Part shown: positions 32,370 through 41,953 of the stretch, piece after piece
How the letters are laid out: the number at the start of each line of letters is the position of its first letter
Position numbering within the stretch: the stretch's first letter is position 1
Source: SVTX01 sp045612105
Lineage (GTDB): Bacteria > Bacillota > Clostridia > Oscillospirales > CAG-272
Direction of reading: 5' to 3'
Assembly: GCA_045612105.1 (NCBI GenBank)
Contig: JAZKYL010000075.1
Coordinates: forward strand, 1-48,023
Length of the DNA: 48,023 nt
Notes under the pieces: model-generated
What the model was told of the DNA's origin: nothing
What the model saw: the letters and a program-made list of their open reading frames with translations, nothing else
The model's database searches: none
Program-made: the position numbers and the translations under genes

Positions 32370-35300
32370 TTATTCTGCGCTTGCTTCAAGGCTTGCAAGA
32401 TACTCCGAGGGATCCTCGCAGACCGCAAGGAACGCGATATCGATATAGGAGTCGGTGGACATTACCTGGTTGAATACGTCGAAGCGAATGAATTTTGCAA
32501 CGTATTCTCCGTCGGCATTTGTAACATAGGTCTTGCAGGTTTCGGTCTTGCTGGTAACGTCAAGGATGAATACGTGCCACTCACCGTCCTTGATGAGAAG
32601 ATTCTCGCCAAGTGTAGCGGCAAAGTCGGATTGGTCACCGGGGCCTATGGGTGAATCGTTAATTGTGCTGGTGTAGAACTCAAAGTATCCGTCGTCGGGA
32701 TTCTCGGGGTTGGTGGTAGGAATACGGTATTTGACTACGAAATACTGTCCGGTCACCTTTTTTCCGTTCTGATAAGCCATAAAGTAGCTCTCACCGCTTT
32801 TTCCGTCACCGTAAAGGCTGACGTAGGACTCGTCGTCGGCAAGCTTGATGTTACCGAAGGCACCGACAACAGCCTTTTGGCTGAGCTCGCTTGCAGAGAA
32901 GAAGAGATCAAAGTATTTAGCGTCGGGATGCTCGGTCTCTGTTTCGCCGCCTTCGTTTCCGCCTTCAAGAGTAGCGAGATATTCGGAGGGATCCTCGCAA
33001 ACCGCAAAGAACGCAACGTCCATATAGGAATCAGCAGACATTACCTGACCGTTGAACAGGTCGAGTCTGATGTATTTCGCGATATACTCACCTTGGTCGT
33101 TTGCGGTAAAGTTCTTCATAGTGCTCTTGCTTGTTACGTCAAGCACCAGAACGTGCCATTCTCCGTCCTGGATAAGAGCATTGTCGCTGTCACCCAGGGT
33201 GTTGGCAAAGTCACCGTCGCCTGTGACTCCCTCTCCGCTTGTTGCAGTAAAGACCTCAATGAAGTTCAAAGCGGGATTCTCGACGTTGGAGGTGGGCAGA
33301 CGGTATTTAAGCACGAAATACTTGCCCGTAACCTTGCTGCCGCCTGTATAGAGCTCGTTTATGCAGCCCTCTGCCGCACTTCCGTTTCCAAAGAAGCGAA
33401 CGTAAGACTTATCGTTTGCTATCTCAACGTTGCCGAAGCCGGACTTGTGAGGAGCGGTGAAGAGAGTGTCTGCGGAGAAGAAAAGGTTGAAGTAGTCGGA
33501 TTCGTTAACACCGCCAAGACCGGCAACAGGGATGCTGTTGCTCATCATCGCGCCCTCAACGAGATCGATATATTCGGCATCCTCGCACATTTCGGCAACC
33601 TCTTCCAAGGTCTTGCAGACCGCGACGTACTGAATGTCAACGTAGTCTTCAGGACCCATAATGCTATCGCTGCCGCAGTTGAATACATCGAATCTCAAAT
33701 GCTTTGTGCTGTAAGTTCCGTCCTCGTTGGCAATGAATTGAGGAATATTGAATGCGGAGAGATCGACGACCATAATGTGCCAGTCATTGTCCTGCTTTGC
33801 GGTGTAAATAAGAGCGTAGTTAGGATCGGAAGGCTCGTTTGAGGTAGTGCTGGTGTATACCTGGAAGAGTCCGTGGCTTACCTTGTTGGTAGTGGGGATC
33901 CTGTACTTGATCACCATAAGATCACCGGTGGTGGGAGCGGTAACGGGAAGAGTGATGCAAGCCTCAGCGGCCTTGCCGTTACCGTAGATACGAGCAAACT
34001 TCTTGCCGTCCTCGGTGATAACCTGACCGGTTTGGGTGTTTACCGATTCAACCAAGGCCTTGCCGTCGTAGTATATATCAGAGGAGGGAATGAAGGGATC
34101 GACCTCAGGCCAAGCGGTAAAGTCCTCGGAAGCGTCGACTCTGAAGGTCCGTTCGTCTCTGCCCTTCATCTCAACTACGAAGGAGTAAGAGTAGGTTCCG
34201 TCGCCGTCGTAGTGCACCGCGTAGCCGTCGTAAGCGTGAGCGTTACCGTAGGAGTCGGGAGAGTAAGCCGAGGAAACGTCTACAAGCACCCATTCGTCGT
34301 AGGTGTTGATCACGTTGCCGAACTCATCAAGCTCTTCTCTGGTAACCTTTTCGTAGAGCTTGGGAGCAGTAAGCTTTTCAAAGCCGTAAGCGCGGAAGGT
34401 GGTGTTTCCTTCGCCGCCCGAAAGAGTGAATTCAAGGCTCTTTCCGTTGGTAGTCTTAACCATGGGGAAGAATACGCTGTCGATTGCCTCGGCATCCTTT
34501 ACGGGAGTGACTTTGAGAGGATCGCGGAGGTTATATTTACGAACTTCGAGAACGTTCTTGTCGGGATTGCGGAGATTGTAGTTGGTTTCCTGAGAGCCCC
34601 AAGGCATAACGATCGCGTTGATGGTGAACTTGTCTCCCTTTTTAAGGGTTACTTCCTTAAGGTCAAGAGAAAGACGAACCGTGTAGTTTTGATCGATAAT
34701 AACGAAACCGGGATTGATCTCTTCGCCGCCGATTATGAACTTGGAGTTGTAGATCATAAAGGAAACGTTTACGTAGTCGTCCTTACCCGCTCCCACGGAA
34801 ATTTCGAACATATCGAAATAAGGAAGCTCGTCACCAAGCTTATACATGGTCTCCTGACCGTTCTTTCCGGTGTCAACTACCTTGGTGTCGTTGTTCTCGT
34901 CAAGATAACCGATATGGTCGTAGTTGCCGCCAAGACCGTGAACCGAATAGAAGGAGAAGTCACGGCTGAAATCGTTGAAGCTGATGTCACCGAGAACCTC
35001 GTAGTTCATCTGGTAGTAGGTTCTGTTCTCGTCGGTCTGAGGCATTTCCGTGTGGTTGTAGGTGACCTTGATCTTGCCGTCGTCGGAAAGATAGGTAAGA
35101 TCGATGTCAGCGTAGGTGGGACCTGCGGAGTTGATAATGTTCACCTTGTCCTCGGTTGCATAGTGGTTACCGCTGATATCGGTATACTGGAGCCAGTAAT
35201 GGAAACCACCCTGGGTGTGCTGAGGGTCGCTGTCCCAAATGGGAGCGGACATAGCTCTGTGGTCGGGAAGGGTCTGAAGATCCTTGTTGTGTACGTAATA

Positions 35301-37652
35301 AGAAGCAATACAGTTAGACTCGGAGCAGCCGGTGGAGAGGTGGTAATAGGGAGCAAAGAACTGAATGGAGGAGAGCTGCTTGAGAGGGAACTGACCCCAG
35401 TTCTGATAGAGATGCAGAACTGTAAGCTCCTGGCTCTCGCCAGCGTTTACTACCATGGGGAATCTTACCTCGCTGTAGCGGATGTCGCCCCAAGCGTAGA
35501 TAGGCTCCTCAAATTCGTTGGAGAAGTTCTTGGATACCTCAAGCGGGATAGGAAGCATCATATCGTTCTTGTCGAGAACCGCAGCGCACTCGATGCTGGT
35601 AGCGAAGGTGTAGGCAAGAACGTAGATGTTTCTGTTCTTATCGTCGCCCGTGATCTTGAAGGAAACGGGGCAGTGCTTGTTCTGCTGATAGTAATATCCA
35701 TCACGGAATCCGATATTTTCCGTGACGGTAAAGCAGTAGATGCCTCTGAGAGGATCGTAGCCGTCGTAGGTTGATCCGGGGGATCTTTCCTCGTTGATAA
35801 CGATGTTTTCGGCAGGAATGGGGTTGATCTCGCACTCTGCCTCGTAAATAAACTTAGCGAAATCGTGAGTATCGTCGGTGTATATTCTCTGACCGAAGTC
35901 AAACTCGTTGACCGAGTGGTAGGGATCCATACTGTTACCCACGAATTGGGTGACGACCTTATCCTGATTGGAGGATGCGGGAATGGGAGCAAGCAAGGTG
36001 TTATTTTCGGGGACGGTGGTCTGGGTGATCACGTAGTAGCCGTCCTCAAGAGTGACGGTCATCTTGCCGCTGGGAGCGTGATCGGGCATAATGTAACCGA
36101 ATACACCCGCGTCCTTGACGTCAAAGCCGATATAACGCGCGGTTGCCCAATCCACACCGTCGATGGTGTCGTGAGTGCCGTTTGCGTCCTTGACGATAAG
36201 CTTATCCACGGTGTCAGCGGCGATCTTTGTGGTCATACCGATCTCGTCGATATTGGTAACGTCGGAAAGAGCGAAGAGACGGATGACCTGAGTCATCTTG
36301 TCGGTATAGGTATGGAAGTTTCTGTCCATACGGATATTGGGAGCGCCGAAGTTGTCAACGTTGACCGCGGTGATCTCGGATATCTCGATGCTCTCGCCTG
36401 CGCTTCCGTTGAAGTCAAGGCGGAGACCGGAAAGATAACCGGTGTAATCGGCAATAACGCCGTCGTTAAGCATTATAATATATGTATGATACTGTCCGTC
36501 GGGCTTGGTTGTAAAGTCAACTCTCTGCTTCTCGCTGAAGCTTTCCTGCTCACCTGCGATGACGAAAAGGTTTACAGTAGAGGTGGAATCGGTCTTCATA
36601 GTGATGCGAAGAGCATTGTACTTTTCAGCGGCAACCTTTGCCTTGACCTTAGACGCTCTGATCTGAGGGTCGTAGGGGGAGGTGATGGTTGCTTTAAGCA
36701 CACCGTCCTCAACCACTATATCGCTCATATCGGTAACGCTGTCGAAATACTTGAAATCGATCGCCTTTTCAGCGGTGATCTCGGACTTGTTGGTGAAATC
36801 CTGATCATAGAAATGAACGTCATAATAGTAGTATCCGTAGCGATAAAGATTGGCTACCGCGTCTCTCTGAGAGCCGGACGCATAGTAGGTATTGCCCTCG
36901 GTGGTCTTGATAAAGACGTCCATGGTGTCCTTAACGTATGCATTACCCTTCTTGTTGCTGATAGAAACAAGCTGAGACTTCTTGCCTGTCAGAACGTAGT
37001 CGAGATTCATATTATTGTTCTCGACCTTGTAATAGTTTCTGTTGCCGTCAACGAAATAGGAGGTAACACCGTTCTTGAGATAGTCGGCATTCTCAATAAG
37101 TCCTGCGTACTCACCTTCAAGAATACTCTGGGATTCCTTTTCGGTTATGAACTGATCAATGGTCTCAACGTACTGCTCGGTTGCTTCGACAGTAGTTTCA
37201 TCGATCGTTTCGCCGACTGTTGTCTCAACGAGGGTCGTTTCTTCGGTAGCGGCTTCTGTAGAAATGATCTCTTCTGTAGAAATGATCTCTTCGGTAGTTA
37301 TTTCTTCAGAAGCGGTTTCTTCGGAAGCGGTCACGTCAGAGGTAGTTTCATCGGAAGTTACTTTATCGGAAGTAATTTCTTCGGAGCTTTCAATAGCATC
37401 GTTTGATTCGACCGCGGTGTTGGTAGTAGCGTCGGTATCAACGTCTGATTCGGTCTCTTGTGAGGTCTTTCCTTCAGACGTATTGAACGTGTCAATGACC
37501 TCGGTGGATTTTGAAGTCTCACCTTCGGTAGTTTCCTTCGAAGGCGCGGACGTGGTCTGCTGGTCGGGACCGCCTGTGCAGGAAGCGAAAAGTCCTGTCA
37601 TCATTACGATCACAAGTAACAGGGAGATAACGTAAATGATTCTGTTTTTCAT
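32370..37652 (-). CDS. Giant surface lipoprotein, paralogue 2 (three C-terminal modules)
   Basis: The 1760-residue protein starts at ATG 37652 behind AAAGGAAA. Residues 1-25 are a lipoprotein signal ending FASC, with Cys25 as the lipid site. Residues 26-165 are a Thr/Ser/Glu-rich spacer with short tandem repeats (EEIIST twice). A beta-rich core follows (about 190-1180) with the shared blocks YQNWG, PLKQ, APYYHLS, NCI, LPDHRAMSAP and LSDDGKIK. The C terminus has three modules of about 190 residues, each with GKYFVLKYRLPTSN- and DGEWHVLVLDVTS-like lines and a closing FDVFN...D(V/I)AF strand, suggestive of carbohydrate-binding beta-sandwiches. It has its own perfect promoter and terminator. It should stand off the membrane outer face. 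No enzyme motif was seen and I do not recognise the family. Confidence 0.85.
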   Translation of the reverse strand: MKNRIIYVISLLLVIVMMTGLFASCTGGPDQQTTSAPSKETTEGETSKSTEVIDTFNTSEGKTSQETESDVDTDATTNTAVESNDAIESSEEITSDKVTSDETTSDVTASEETASEEITTEEIISTEEIISTEAATEETTLVETTVGETIDETTVEATEQYVETIDQFITEKESQSILEGEYAGLIENADYLKNGVTSYFVDGNRNYYKVENNNMNLDYVLTGKKSQLVSISNKKGNAYVKDTMDVFIKTTEGNTYYASGSQRDAVANLYRYGYYYYDVHFYDQDFTNKSEITAEKAIDFKYFDSVTDMSDIVVEDGVLKATITSPYDPQIRASKVKAKVAAEKYNALRITMKTDSTSTVNLFVIAGEQESFSEKQRVDFTTKPDGQYHTYIIMLNDGVIADYTGYLSGLRLDFNGSAGESIEISEITAVNVDNFGAPNIRMDRNFHTYTDKMTQVIRLFALSDVTNIDEIGMTTKIAADTVDKLIVKDANGTHDTIDGVDWATARYIGFDVKDAGVFGYIMPDHAPSGKMTVTLEDGYYVITQTTVPENNTLLAPIPASSNQDKVVTQFVGNSMDPYHSVNEFDFGQRIYTDDTHDFAKFIYEAECEINPIPAENIVINEERSPGSTYDGYDPLRGIYCFTVTENIGFRDGYYYQQNKHCPVSFKITGDDKNRNIYVLAYTFATSIECAAVLDKNDMMLPIPLEVSKNFSNEFEEPIYAWGDIRYSEVRFPMVVNAGESQELTVLHLYQNWGQFPLKQLSSIQFFAPYYHLSTGCSESNCIASYYVHNKDLQTLPDHRAMSAPIWDSDPQHTQGGFHYWLQYTDISGNHYATEDKVNIINSAGPTYADIDLTYLSDDGKIKVTYNHTEMPQTDENRTYYQMNYEVLGDISFNDFSRDFSFYSVHGLGGNYDHIGYLDENNDTKVVDTGKNGQETMYKLGDELPYFDMFEISVGAGKDDYVNVSFMIYNSKFIIGGEEINPGFVIIDQNYTVRLSLDLKEVTLKKGDKFTINAIVMPWGSQETNYNLRNPDKNVLEVRKYNLRDPLKVTPVKDAEAIDSVFFPMVKTTNGKSLEFTLSGGEGNTTFRAYGFEKLTAPKLYEKVTREELDEFGNVINTYDEWVLVDVSSAYSPDSYGNAHAYDGYAVHYDGDGTYSYSFVVEMKGRDERTFRVDASEDFTAWPEVDPFIPSSDIYYDGKALVESVNTQTGQVITEDGKKFARIYGNGKAAEACITLPVTAPTTGDLMVIKYRIPTTNKVSHGLFQVYTSTTSNEPSDPNYALIYTAKQDNDWHIMVVDLSAFNIPQFIANEDGTYSTKHLRFDVFNCGSDSIMGPEDYVDIQYVAVCKTLEEVAEMCEDAEYIDLVEGAMMSNSIPVAGLGGVNESDYFNLFFSADTLFTAPHKSGFGNVEIANDKSYVRFFGNGSAAEGCINELYTGGSKVTGKYFVLKYRLPTSNVENPALNFIEVFTATSGEGVTGDGDFANTLGDSDNALIQDGEWHVLVLDVTSKSTMKNFTANDQGEYIAKYIRLDLFNGQVMSADSYMDVAFFAVCEDPSEYLATLEGGNEGGETETEHPDAKYFDLFFSASELSQKAVVGAFGNIKLADDESYVSLYGDGKSGESYFMAYQNGKKVTGQYFVVKYRIPTTNPENPDDGYFEFYTSTINDSPIGPGDQSDFAATLGENLLIKDGEWHVFILDVTSKTETCKTYVTNADGEYVAKFIRFDVFNQVMSTDSYIDIAFLAVCEDPSEYLASLEASAE
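32376..33504 (-). repeat. Tandem duplication of a 579-bp coding module
   Basis: The last two C-terminal modules of the 1760-residue lipoprotein are near copies at DNA level. For example GGATCCTCGC in the same context occurs at 32410 and 32989, an offset of 579 bp (193 codons). Both end in AVCEDPSEYLA. The first module in the same protein is much more diverged, so this is the most recent duplication. Confidence 0.8.
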
Positions 37653-37721
37653 AAGCGTTTCCTTTCTTCTTGTGGATAAAAGCGGATTTATTTGTACAAA
37701 TCCACAAAGCTTCTACCTTAT

Positions 37722-37750
37722 ATTATAATATTTATTGCATAATGTGTCAA
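37722..37750 (-). promoter_or_regulatory. Consensus promoter of the 1760-residue lipoprotein gene
   Basis: On the minus strand TTGACA (37750-37745), a 17-bp spacer, TATAAT (37727-37722): twelve of twelve consensus bases, about 70 bp before the start codon. The leader between them contains GTGGAT/ATCCAC complementary segments near the ribosome site. Confidence 0.85.
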
Positions 37751-37819
37751 TAACAAATTTCGGAAAAAGTAGCATAATTTTCATATAATGCCCCCTTGAC
37801 ATAAAAATCGGCGTAATAT

Positions 37820-38219
37820 TTTCAAATTTTGATTTATCGGGCAGGATGCGTGCCTCCGGCGGGGATGCGGGTCGCTTTCTTGAAAGAAAGCTTCGCAAAG
37901 AACTTGCCCGCATTTTGGGCGCTCTAGTAGTGGCGCAGGATTTTTCGCTCCTGCGGAGCTAAAAAAATCCCTCATGATCCTTTCCCCTTGAAAGGGTGTT
38001 AAACCCAGCCAAAGCGTTTATCTTAAAACAAAATTTAACTAAGTTGAAATATGCAAACGCTTCGTCGGCAAAGCCGACAGAGGGGGTGTTTCCAAAGAGG
38101 GGGAGATGTTGAGCGAAGCGAAACCTCCTCTTCTTTGGCGGCGTTTCTTTGGTTCGTTTCTTTTCGCCGCAGAAAAGAAATGAACAAAGAATAAACTAAC
38201 AGATAAATTGCAATTTATA
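37820..38219 (+). repeat. Hairpin-rich intergenic element (copy C)
   Basis: It opens with TTTCAAATTTTGATTTA (37820-37836) continuing TCGG, and closes with GATAAATTGCAATTTAT (38202-38218). The interior holds palindromes such as GCTTTCTT/AAGAAAGC (37874-37891) and GTCGGC/GCCGAC (38064-38078), and a long imperfect hairpin near 38145-38195. It fills most of the 642-bp gap between two lipoprotein genes; no real ORF was found in it. Confidence 0.6.
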
Positions 38220-38249
38220 GGCTACTTCTATGACATCACGAAACAAAAA

Positions 38250-38278
38250 AGGGCTTTCTTTTGTAAGGAGAAAGCCCT
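38250..38278 (-). terminator. Terminator of the 1150-residue lipoprotein gene
   Basis: AGGGCTTTCT, a 9-base loop, AGAAAGCCCT: a perfect 10-bp stem, followed on the minus strand by TTTTTTG. It is 16 bp beyond the stop codon. Confidence 0.9.
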
Positions 38279-38294
38279 AAAGACTGTTTTTGCG

Positions 38295-41200
38295 TTATTC
38301 AACTGTAATGCGGAAGGTTCTGCTGACACCGTCGGTAACAGTAATCACAAAGGAGTAAGAATAGGTTCCGTCGTCGTTGTAATGAATCTGATAGCCGTCG
38401 TAATCAACGCCCCTGCCGCTCGCATCGAGGGTGTTGACAGAGGATAGCTCATAAGTCACCCAATTGTCGCCCTCAAGTACCTCTACCTTCGGTCTGGTAA
38501 GGGTGTAGAAGCCATCGGCTCTCACAGTGACGTTGACCGCGTCGGGAGCATTGGGATCGATATCGCAACCGCCCGAAACGGTGAAGGTCGCGTCCTTTCC
38601 GTTGGTGGTAACAACCTCTGGGAGGAACCAGCTGTCAACTGTAGTACAATTTTCAACCGCCGTTGCTTTGAAGGGATTGAGCATAGTGTTCAGACGAACG
38701 TTCTGAACGTTTTTGTCATCGAGAGCGTGATACTGAGTGCCGTCGTCCTGAATGTATCCGCCGCCCCAAGGCATAATTATGCAGTTGATAGTGAATTTAT
38801 CGCCCGCATTGAGCGTTACCTTGTCAAGATCAAGGGTCAGACGGACAGCGTAATTGTGATCCACGATAGCAAAGCTTGCATCGGTGACCTCCTCGCCGCC
38901 AATGATGAACTCGGAGTCGTAAATAAGGAATGAAAGGTTAGCATATTCCTTGAGTCTTGAGCAATAGAAAAGCGAGAAATATGGACACTGGTCGCCTAAA
39001 ATATACTTTTTAGGCTTCGCTGAGCTTTCGTTGACCTTATTTGCCTGAGGAGTGTTGTTCTTGTCAAGATAGCCGACTCTCTCGTAGTTTAAGAAGCCTG
39101 TCATGGTGTAGAATGAGAAATCCTGAAGGAAATCGTCGATAACGACCGTGTCAAGCACCTCGTAGGTCATCTCATAATAGGCTCTGTTCTCGTCGGGCTG
39201 AGGCATCTCAACGTGACGGTAGGATATCTTGATCTTTCCGTCATCGGAGAGATAATTCATAGTAATATCAGCATACGTGGGACCGTAGGAGGAGATATAA
39301 TTGTCAACGTACTCGCTGGATACGTAGATCCCGTCAGCATCTGTGTATTGCAGGAAGTAATGGAGTCCCGCATTAGGAGTTTGAGGCTGATTTCCGTACT
39401 GCTTATACATATTCTTAAGATCGCTTGACTTCGGCATAGAAGCGGGACGGTGGTCGGGAAGAGTCCAGAGATTCTTACCTCTGTTGTACCAGGGAGAGAT
39501 ACAGTTGGATTCGGTAACGCCCGTGGAAAGGTGATAGTAGGGCATATAATATCCGATAGAGGATATCTGCTTGAGCGGATAGTTGCCCCAGTTCTGGTAA
39601 ATGTTCAGCACAGTGTAATACTGCTCGTCATTAGCGTTAAGAACTATGGGGAAGAAGGTCTCGCCGTAGGTAGCGTCGCCGCAGTTGTAGAAGGGCTCCT
39701 CCTTTTCGGAGAAGTTCTTGCTGACCTGAAGCGGGATGGGCAGGAGCTGATTGTTTTCATCCATTATCGTAGCGCACTCAAGGGTTCCCGACGAGGTAAA
39801 GGTCATCATATAGAGACTTCTGTCGTGGTCATCGCCCTTAATGCTGAAGGATGCGTTGTAATGGAGGTTCTGATTATCGTAGTAGGGATCGTTGAATCCG
39901 GCGGCACCCTTGAGAGTGATGTGATAAACACCTCGGATTCCGTCATATCCCTTGAATTTCGCGCCTCTGACAAACTTTTCCGCGTCGATAACTATGTTTT
40001 CGCTTGTAAGAGGATTTCTTTCACAGTAAGCCTCTTCAATGAAAGCGGCAAAATCGTGAGTTTCGTCGGTATAGATTCGGCAACCCATACGGTAGTCGTT
40101 GACAGTACTGTTGGTTGGAGCGAGAATAGTGCCGTTTTCGGGTGTACCGATCATTTCGATAAGCAGATTTCCGTGCTTCTTGCTTGCTTTGAGTTGATAA
40201 TCTTCAGCGTCGTAGGGAAGTATGAATCCGATGATTCCAATGTCCTTTACGTCAACGGCAAGATATTCGGCGGTTGCCCAGTCTACGTCCTTAAGCTCAT
40301 AAACGAGACCGCTTGCATCCTTGGCAACTATCTTTTCCACGGAATCCCAAGGAATTTTGTATTCAACGCCGATCTCATCGATGTTGGTAGTGTTCTTGTA
40401 AGCCACAACGTGTATTTCCTGATGGAGCTTGTCGGGGAAGGTGTGGAATACTCTGTCGAGAGAGAGTGGGATACTGTCAACGTTGATCTGCTTGAAAGCA
40501 ACGTCCTTGATAGCGATCGAAGTATTTACCGCTCCACCGAAGTCAAAGCGTATACCCTTTATTTGTCCTGTGTAACCCTGGATCGTGTCATTGTTCAGCG
40601 GAACCGTGTAGGTGTGCCAGCTTCCGTCGCTCGTTACCTCAACCACAAAGCTCTGTTCCTCGTTGTGGCTGGTTTTGTTGCCCGCGATAACGTATACGGT
40701 GATCGCGCCAACCGATTTTCCCTTGTAAGAGAACTGCAGATAATTGAATTCAGAGGCTGCGCTGTCCGTGGCAGCGTATATCTGGGGGTCTTCCTGATTG
40801 GTTATGGTAGAGGTCAGCTCACCGTTATTGATAACGGGAGTGCTGACGTCCTTGTAGCCGGTGAAAGATTCAATAGGTATGTTAAAGGAATTCTCAACGG
40901 TGGTCGAGCTTATGAAATCCTGCTCTAAAATATGTACGTCATAGTAGTAATAACCGAGGCGGTAAATATTGACTCTTGCTTTCTCGATAGAATTGGAGGC
41001 ATAGTAGGTCTTTCCGCCGGTCGTGGTGACGTATACGTCCATAGTGTCGGCAAGGTAGGCTTGACCTTTGCTGTTTTTTAGCGACTCCAGCATAGGCTTA
41101 TCACTGCCCGAAAGACGGTAATCAAGAGTTATGTTTTTATTTTCAACGATGTAGTGAGAACGGTCAGCGTTATAATATGACTGAACACCGTTAGCGTAGC

Positions 41201-41747
41201 TGTGAGCGTTTTCAATGACCTCTGTATGTTCATTCTTCAAAACAGGACCCACAAGCTCTGTTTCCTCGGTTACACCTTGAGTCTCACTTAAGGTTTCACT
41301 TTGGGTCTCACCCATAGACTCACTCAGAGCTTCACTTGAAGTCTCGTTTTGCGCTTCACTTGAAGTTTCGCTTTGCGCTTCACTTGAGGTCTCGGACAAG
41401 GTCTCGGAGATTTCCGTACTCTCGGACTCATCATGCGAGCTCTCGGGGATATCGGTGTTGTGAGTGACAGTATCGGACTCGGCATCGGTTTCCTCATTTC
41501 TTACTTCTGTAAATGCCGTCGATTCGGCAGAAGAGCCGACCGTTTCGCTGCCTTTCTCAACGGTTTCGGTCACGGTTTCACTGCTTTCGCTTGTTTCAGC
41601 AGTGTTTTTATCCTCTGACACAGCCTCAGTGGAGCTTTGCTCAGGTGCCTCGGTGGTCTCGGGACCGTTATTACATGCCGAAAGCATACCTATCAGCATG
41701 AATAATATCAGCAAAAGAGAGATTGATGATATTTTAGGATTTTTCAT
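38295..41747 (-). CDS. Giant surface lipoprotein, paralogue 3 (no C-terminal modules)
   Basis: The start is ATG 41747 (MKNPKISS), 9 nt behind GGAGG; an in-frame upstream ATG near 41789 would spoil the signal peptide. The 1150-residue protein has a lipoprotein signal with LSAC at 22-25, a Ser/Glu/Thr-rich spacer (about 26-165) containing the octad SETSSEAQ in tandem, and then the same core as its paralogues: IYQNWGNYPLKQ, PYYHLSTG, NCISPWY, LPDHRPASMP, YLSDDGKIKISYRHVEMPQ. It stops right after the final core strand (SRTFRITVE) and lacks the modules that follow this point in the other three. It therefore defines the minimal family unit. It has its own promoter and terminator. Function unknown. 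Confidence 0.85.
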   Translation of the reverse strand: MKNPKISSISLLLILFMLIGMLSACNNGPETTEAPEQSSTEAVSEDKNTAETSESSETVTETVEKGSETVGSSAESTAFTEVRNEETDAESDTVTHNTDIPESSHDESESTEISETLSETSSEAQSETSSEAQNETSSEALSESMGETQSETLSETQGVTEETELVGPVLKNEHTEVIENAHSYANGVQSYYNADRSHYIVENKNITLDYRLSGSDKPMLESLKNSKGQAYLADTMDVYVTTTGGKTYYASNSIEKARVNIYRLGYYYYDVHILEQDFISSTTVENSFNIPIESFTGYKDVSTPVINNGELTSTITNQEDPQIYAATDSAASEFNYLQFSYKGKSVGAITVYVIAGNKTSHNEEQSFVVEVTSDGSWHTYTVPLNNDTIQGYTGQIKGIRFDFGGAVNTSIAIKDVAFKQINVDSIPLSLDRVFHTFPDKLHQEIHVVAYKNTTNIDEIGVEYKIPWDSVEKIVAKDASGLVYELKDVDWATAEYLAVDVKDIGIIGFILPYDAEDYQLKASKKHGNLLIEMIGTPENGTILAPTNSTVNDYRMGCRIYTDETHDFAAFIEEAYCERNPLTSENIVIDAEKFVRGAKFKGYDGIRGVYHITLKGAAGFNDPYYDNQNLHYNASFSIKGDDHDRSLYMMTFTSSGTLECATIMDENNQLLPIPLQVSKNFSEKEEPFYNCGDATYGETFFPIVLNANDEQYYTVLNIYQNWGNYPLKQISSIGYYMPYYHLSTGVTESNCISPWYNRGKNLWTLPDHRPASMPKSSDLKNMYKQYGNQPQTPNAGLHYFLQYTDADGIYVSSEYVDNYISSYGPTYADITMNYLSDDGKIKISYRHVEMPQPDENRAYYEMTYEVLDTVVIDDFLQDFSFYTMTGFLNYERVGYLDKNNTPQANKVNESSAKPKKYILGDQCPYFSLFYCSRLKEYANLSFLIYDSEFIIGGEEVTDASFAIVDHNYAVRLTLDLDKVTLNAGDKFTINCIIMPWGGGYIQDDGTQYHALDDKNVQNVRLNTMLNPFKATAVENCTTVDSWFLPEVVTTNGKDATFTVSGGCDIDPNAPDAVNVTVRADGFYTLTRPKVEVLEGDNWVTYELSSVNTLDASGRGVDYDGYQIHYNDDGTYSYSFVITVTDGVSRTFRITVE
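41329..41400 (-). repeat. 24-bp tandem repeat in the Ser/Glu-rich spacer
   Basis: GCTTCACTTGAAGT-type units start at 41329, 41353 and 41377, coding on the minus strand for repeated SETSSEAQ octads. This is the kind of slippage-prone coding repeat that changes spacer length in surface proteins. Confidence 0.75.
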
Positions 41748-41812
41748 CACTAATATCCTCCGATTGTTTAGATTTGCGATCGCTAACAACTAATGATCAT
41801 ATAGACATAATA

Positions 41813-41841
41813 ATTATATCATTTTGTGATAAAATTGTCAA
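41813..41841 (-). promoter_or_regulatory. Consensus promoter of the 1150-residue lipoprotein gene
   Basis: On the minus strand TTGACA (41841-41836), a 17-bp spacer, TATAAT (41818-41813): twelve of twelve consensus bases, about 65 bp before the start codon. Confidence 0.85.
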
Positions 41842-41920
41842 CAAACACCGAGCTTTTTTCACAATCGCATATTTAACAAAAAGACAACAGTCGTTTTGTG
41901 CATTTCAACAGTAAAAAACA

Positions 41921-41942
41921 GGCTACCGCCGAAGCGGTAGCC
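41921..41942 (-). terminator. Terminator of the 1822-residue lipoprotein gene
   Basis: GGCTACCGC, a 4-base loop (TTCG on the transcript), GCGGTAGCC: a perfect 9-bp stem with the especially stable UUCG-type loop, followed by TGTTTTTT on the minus strand. It lies 11 bp beyond the stop codon. Confidence 0.92.
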
Positions 41943-41953
41943 GTTTTATTTGA

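Noticed and set aside
31944..32654. 236-codon plus-strand frame spanning the intergenic element and the end of a lipoprotein gene
   Set aside because: The frame crosses several perfect hairpins and a terminator and encodes a basic, low-complexity sequence, so it is not a credible gene.
33873..37406. Long plus-strand open frames of 633 and 513 codons opposite the 1760-residue lipoprotein
   Set aside because: Their translations are low-complexity valine- and glycine-rich products of the opposite strand; the minus-strand gene has a signal peptide, a promoter, a ribosome site and paralogues.
31894..38294. Insertion sequences in the large intergenic gaps
   Set aside because: No transposase or integrase frame is present; the gaps contain only non-coding repeat elements.
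39450..40928. 492-codon plus-strand frame opposite the 1150-residue lipoprotein
   Set aside because: It is an antisense shadow of the paralogous core, with no start context or recognisable domain.
31329..41400. CRISPR-like array suggested by short repeated units and palindromes
   Set aside because: The repeats are either in-frame coding repeats or unequal intergenic elements; there is no regular repeat-spacer pattern and no cas gene.
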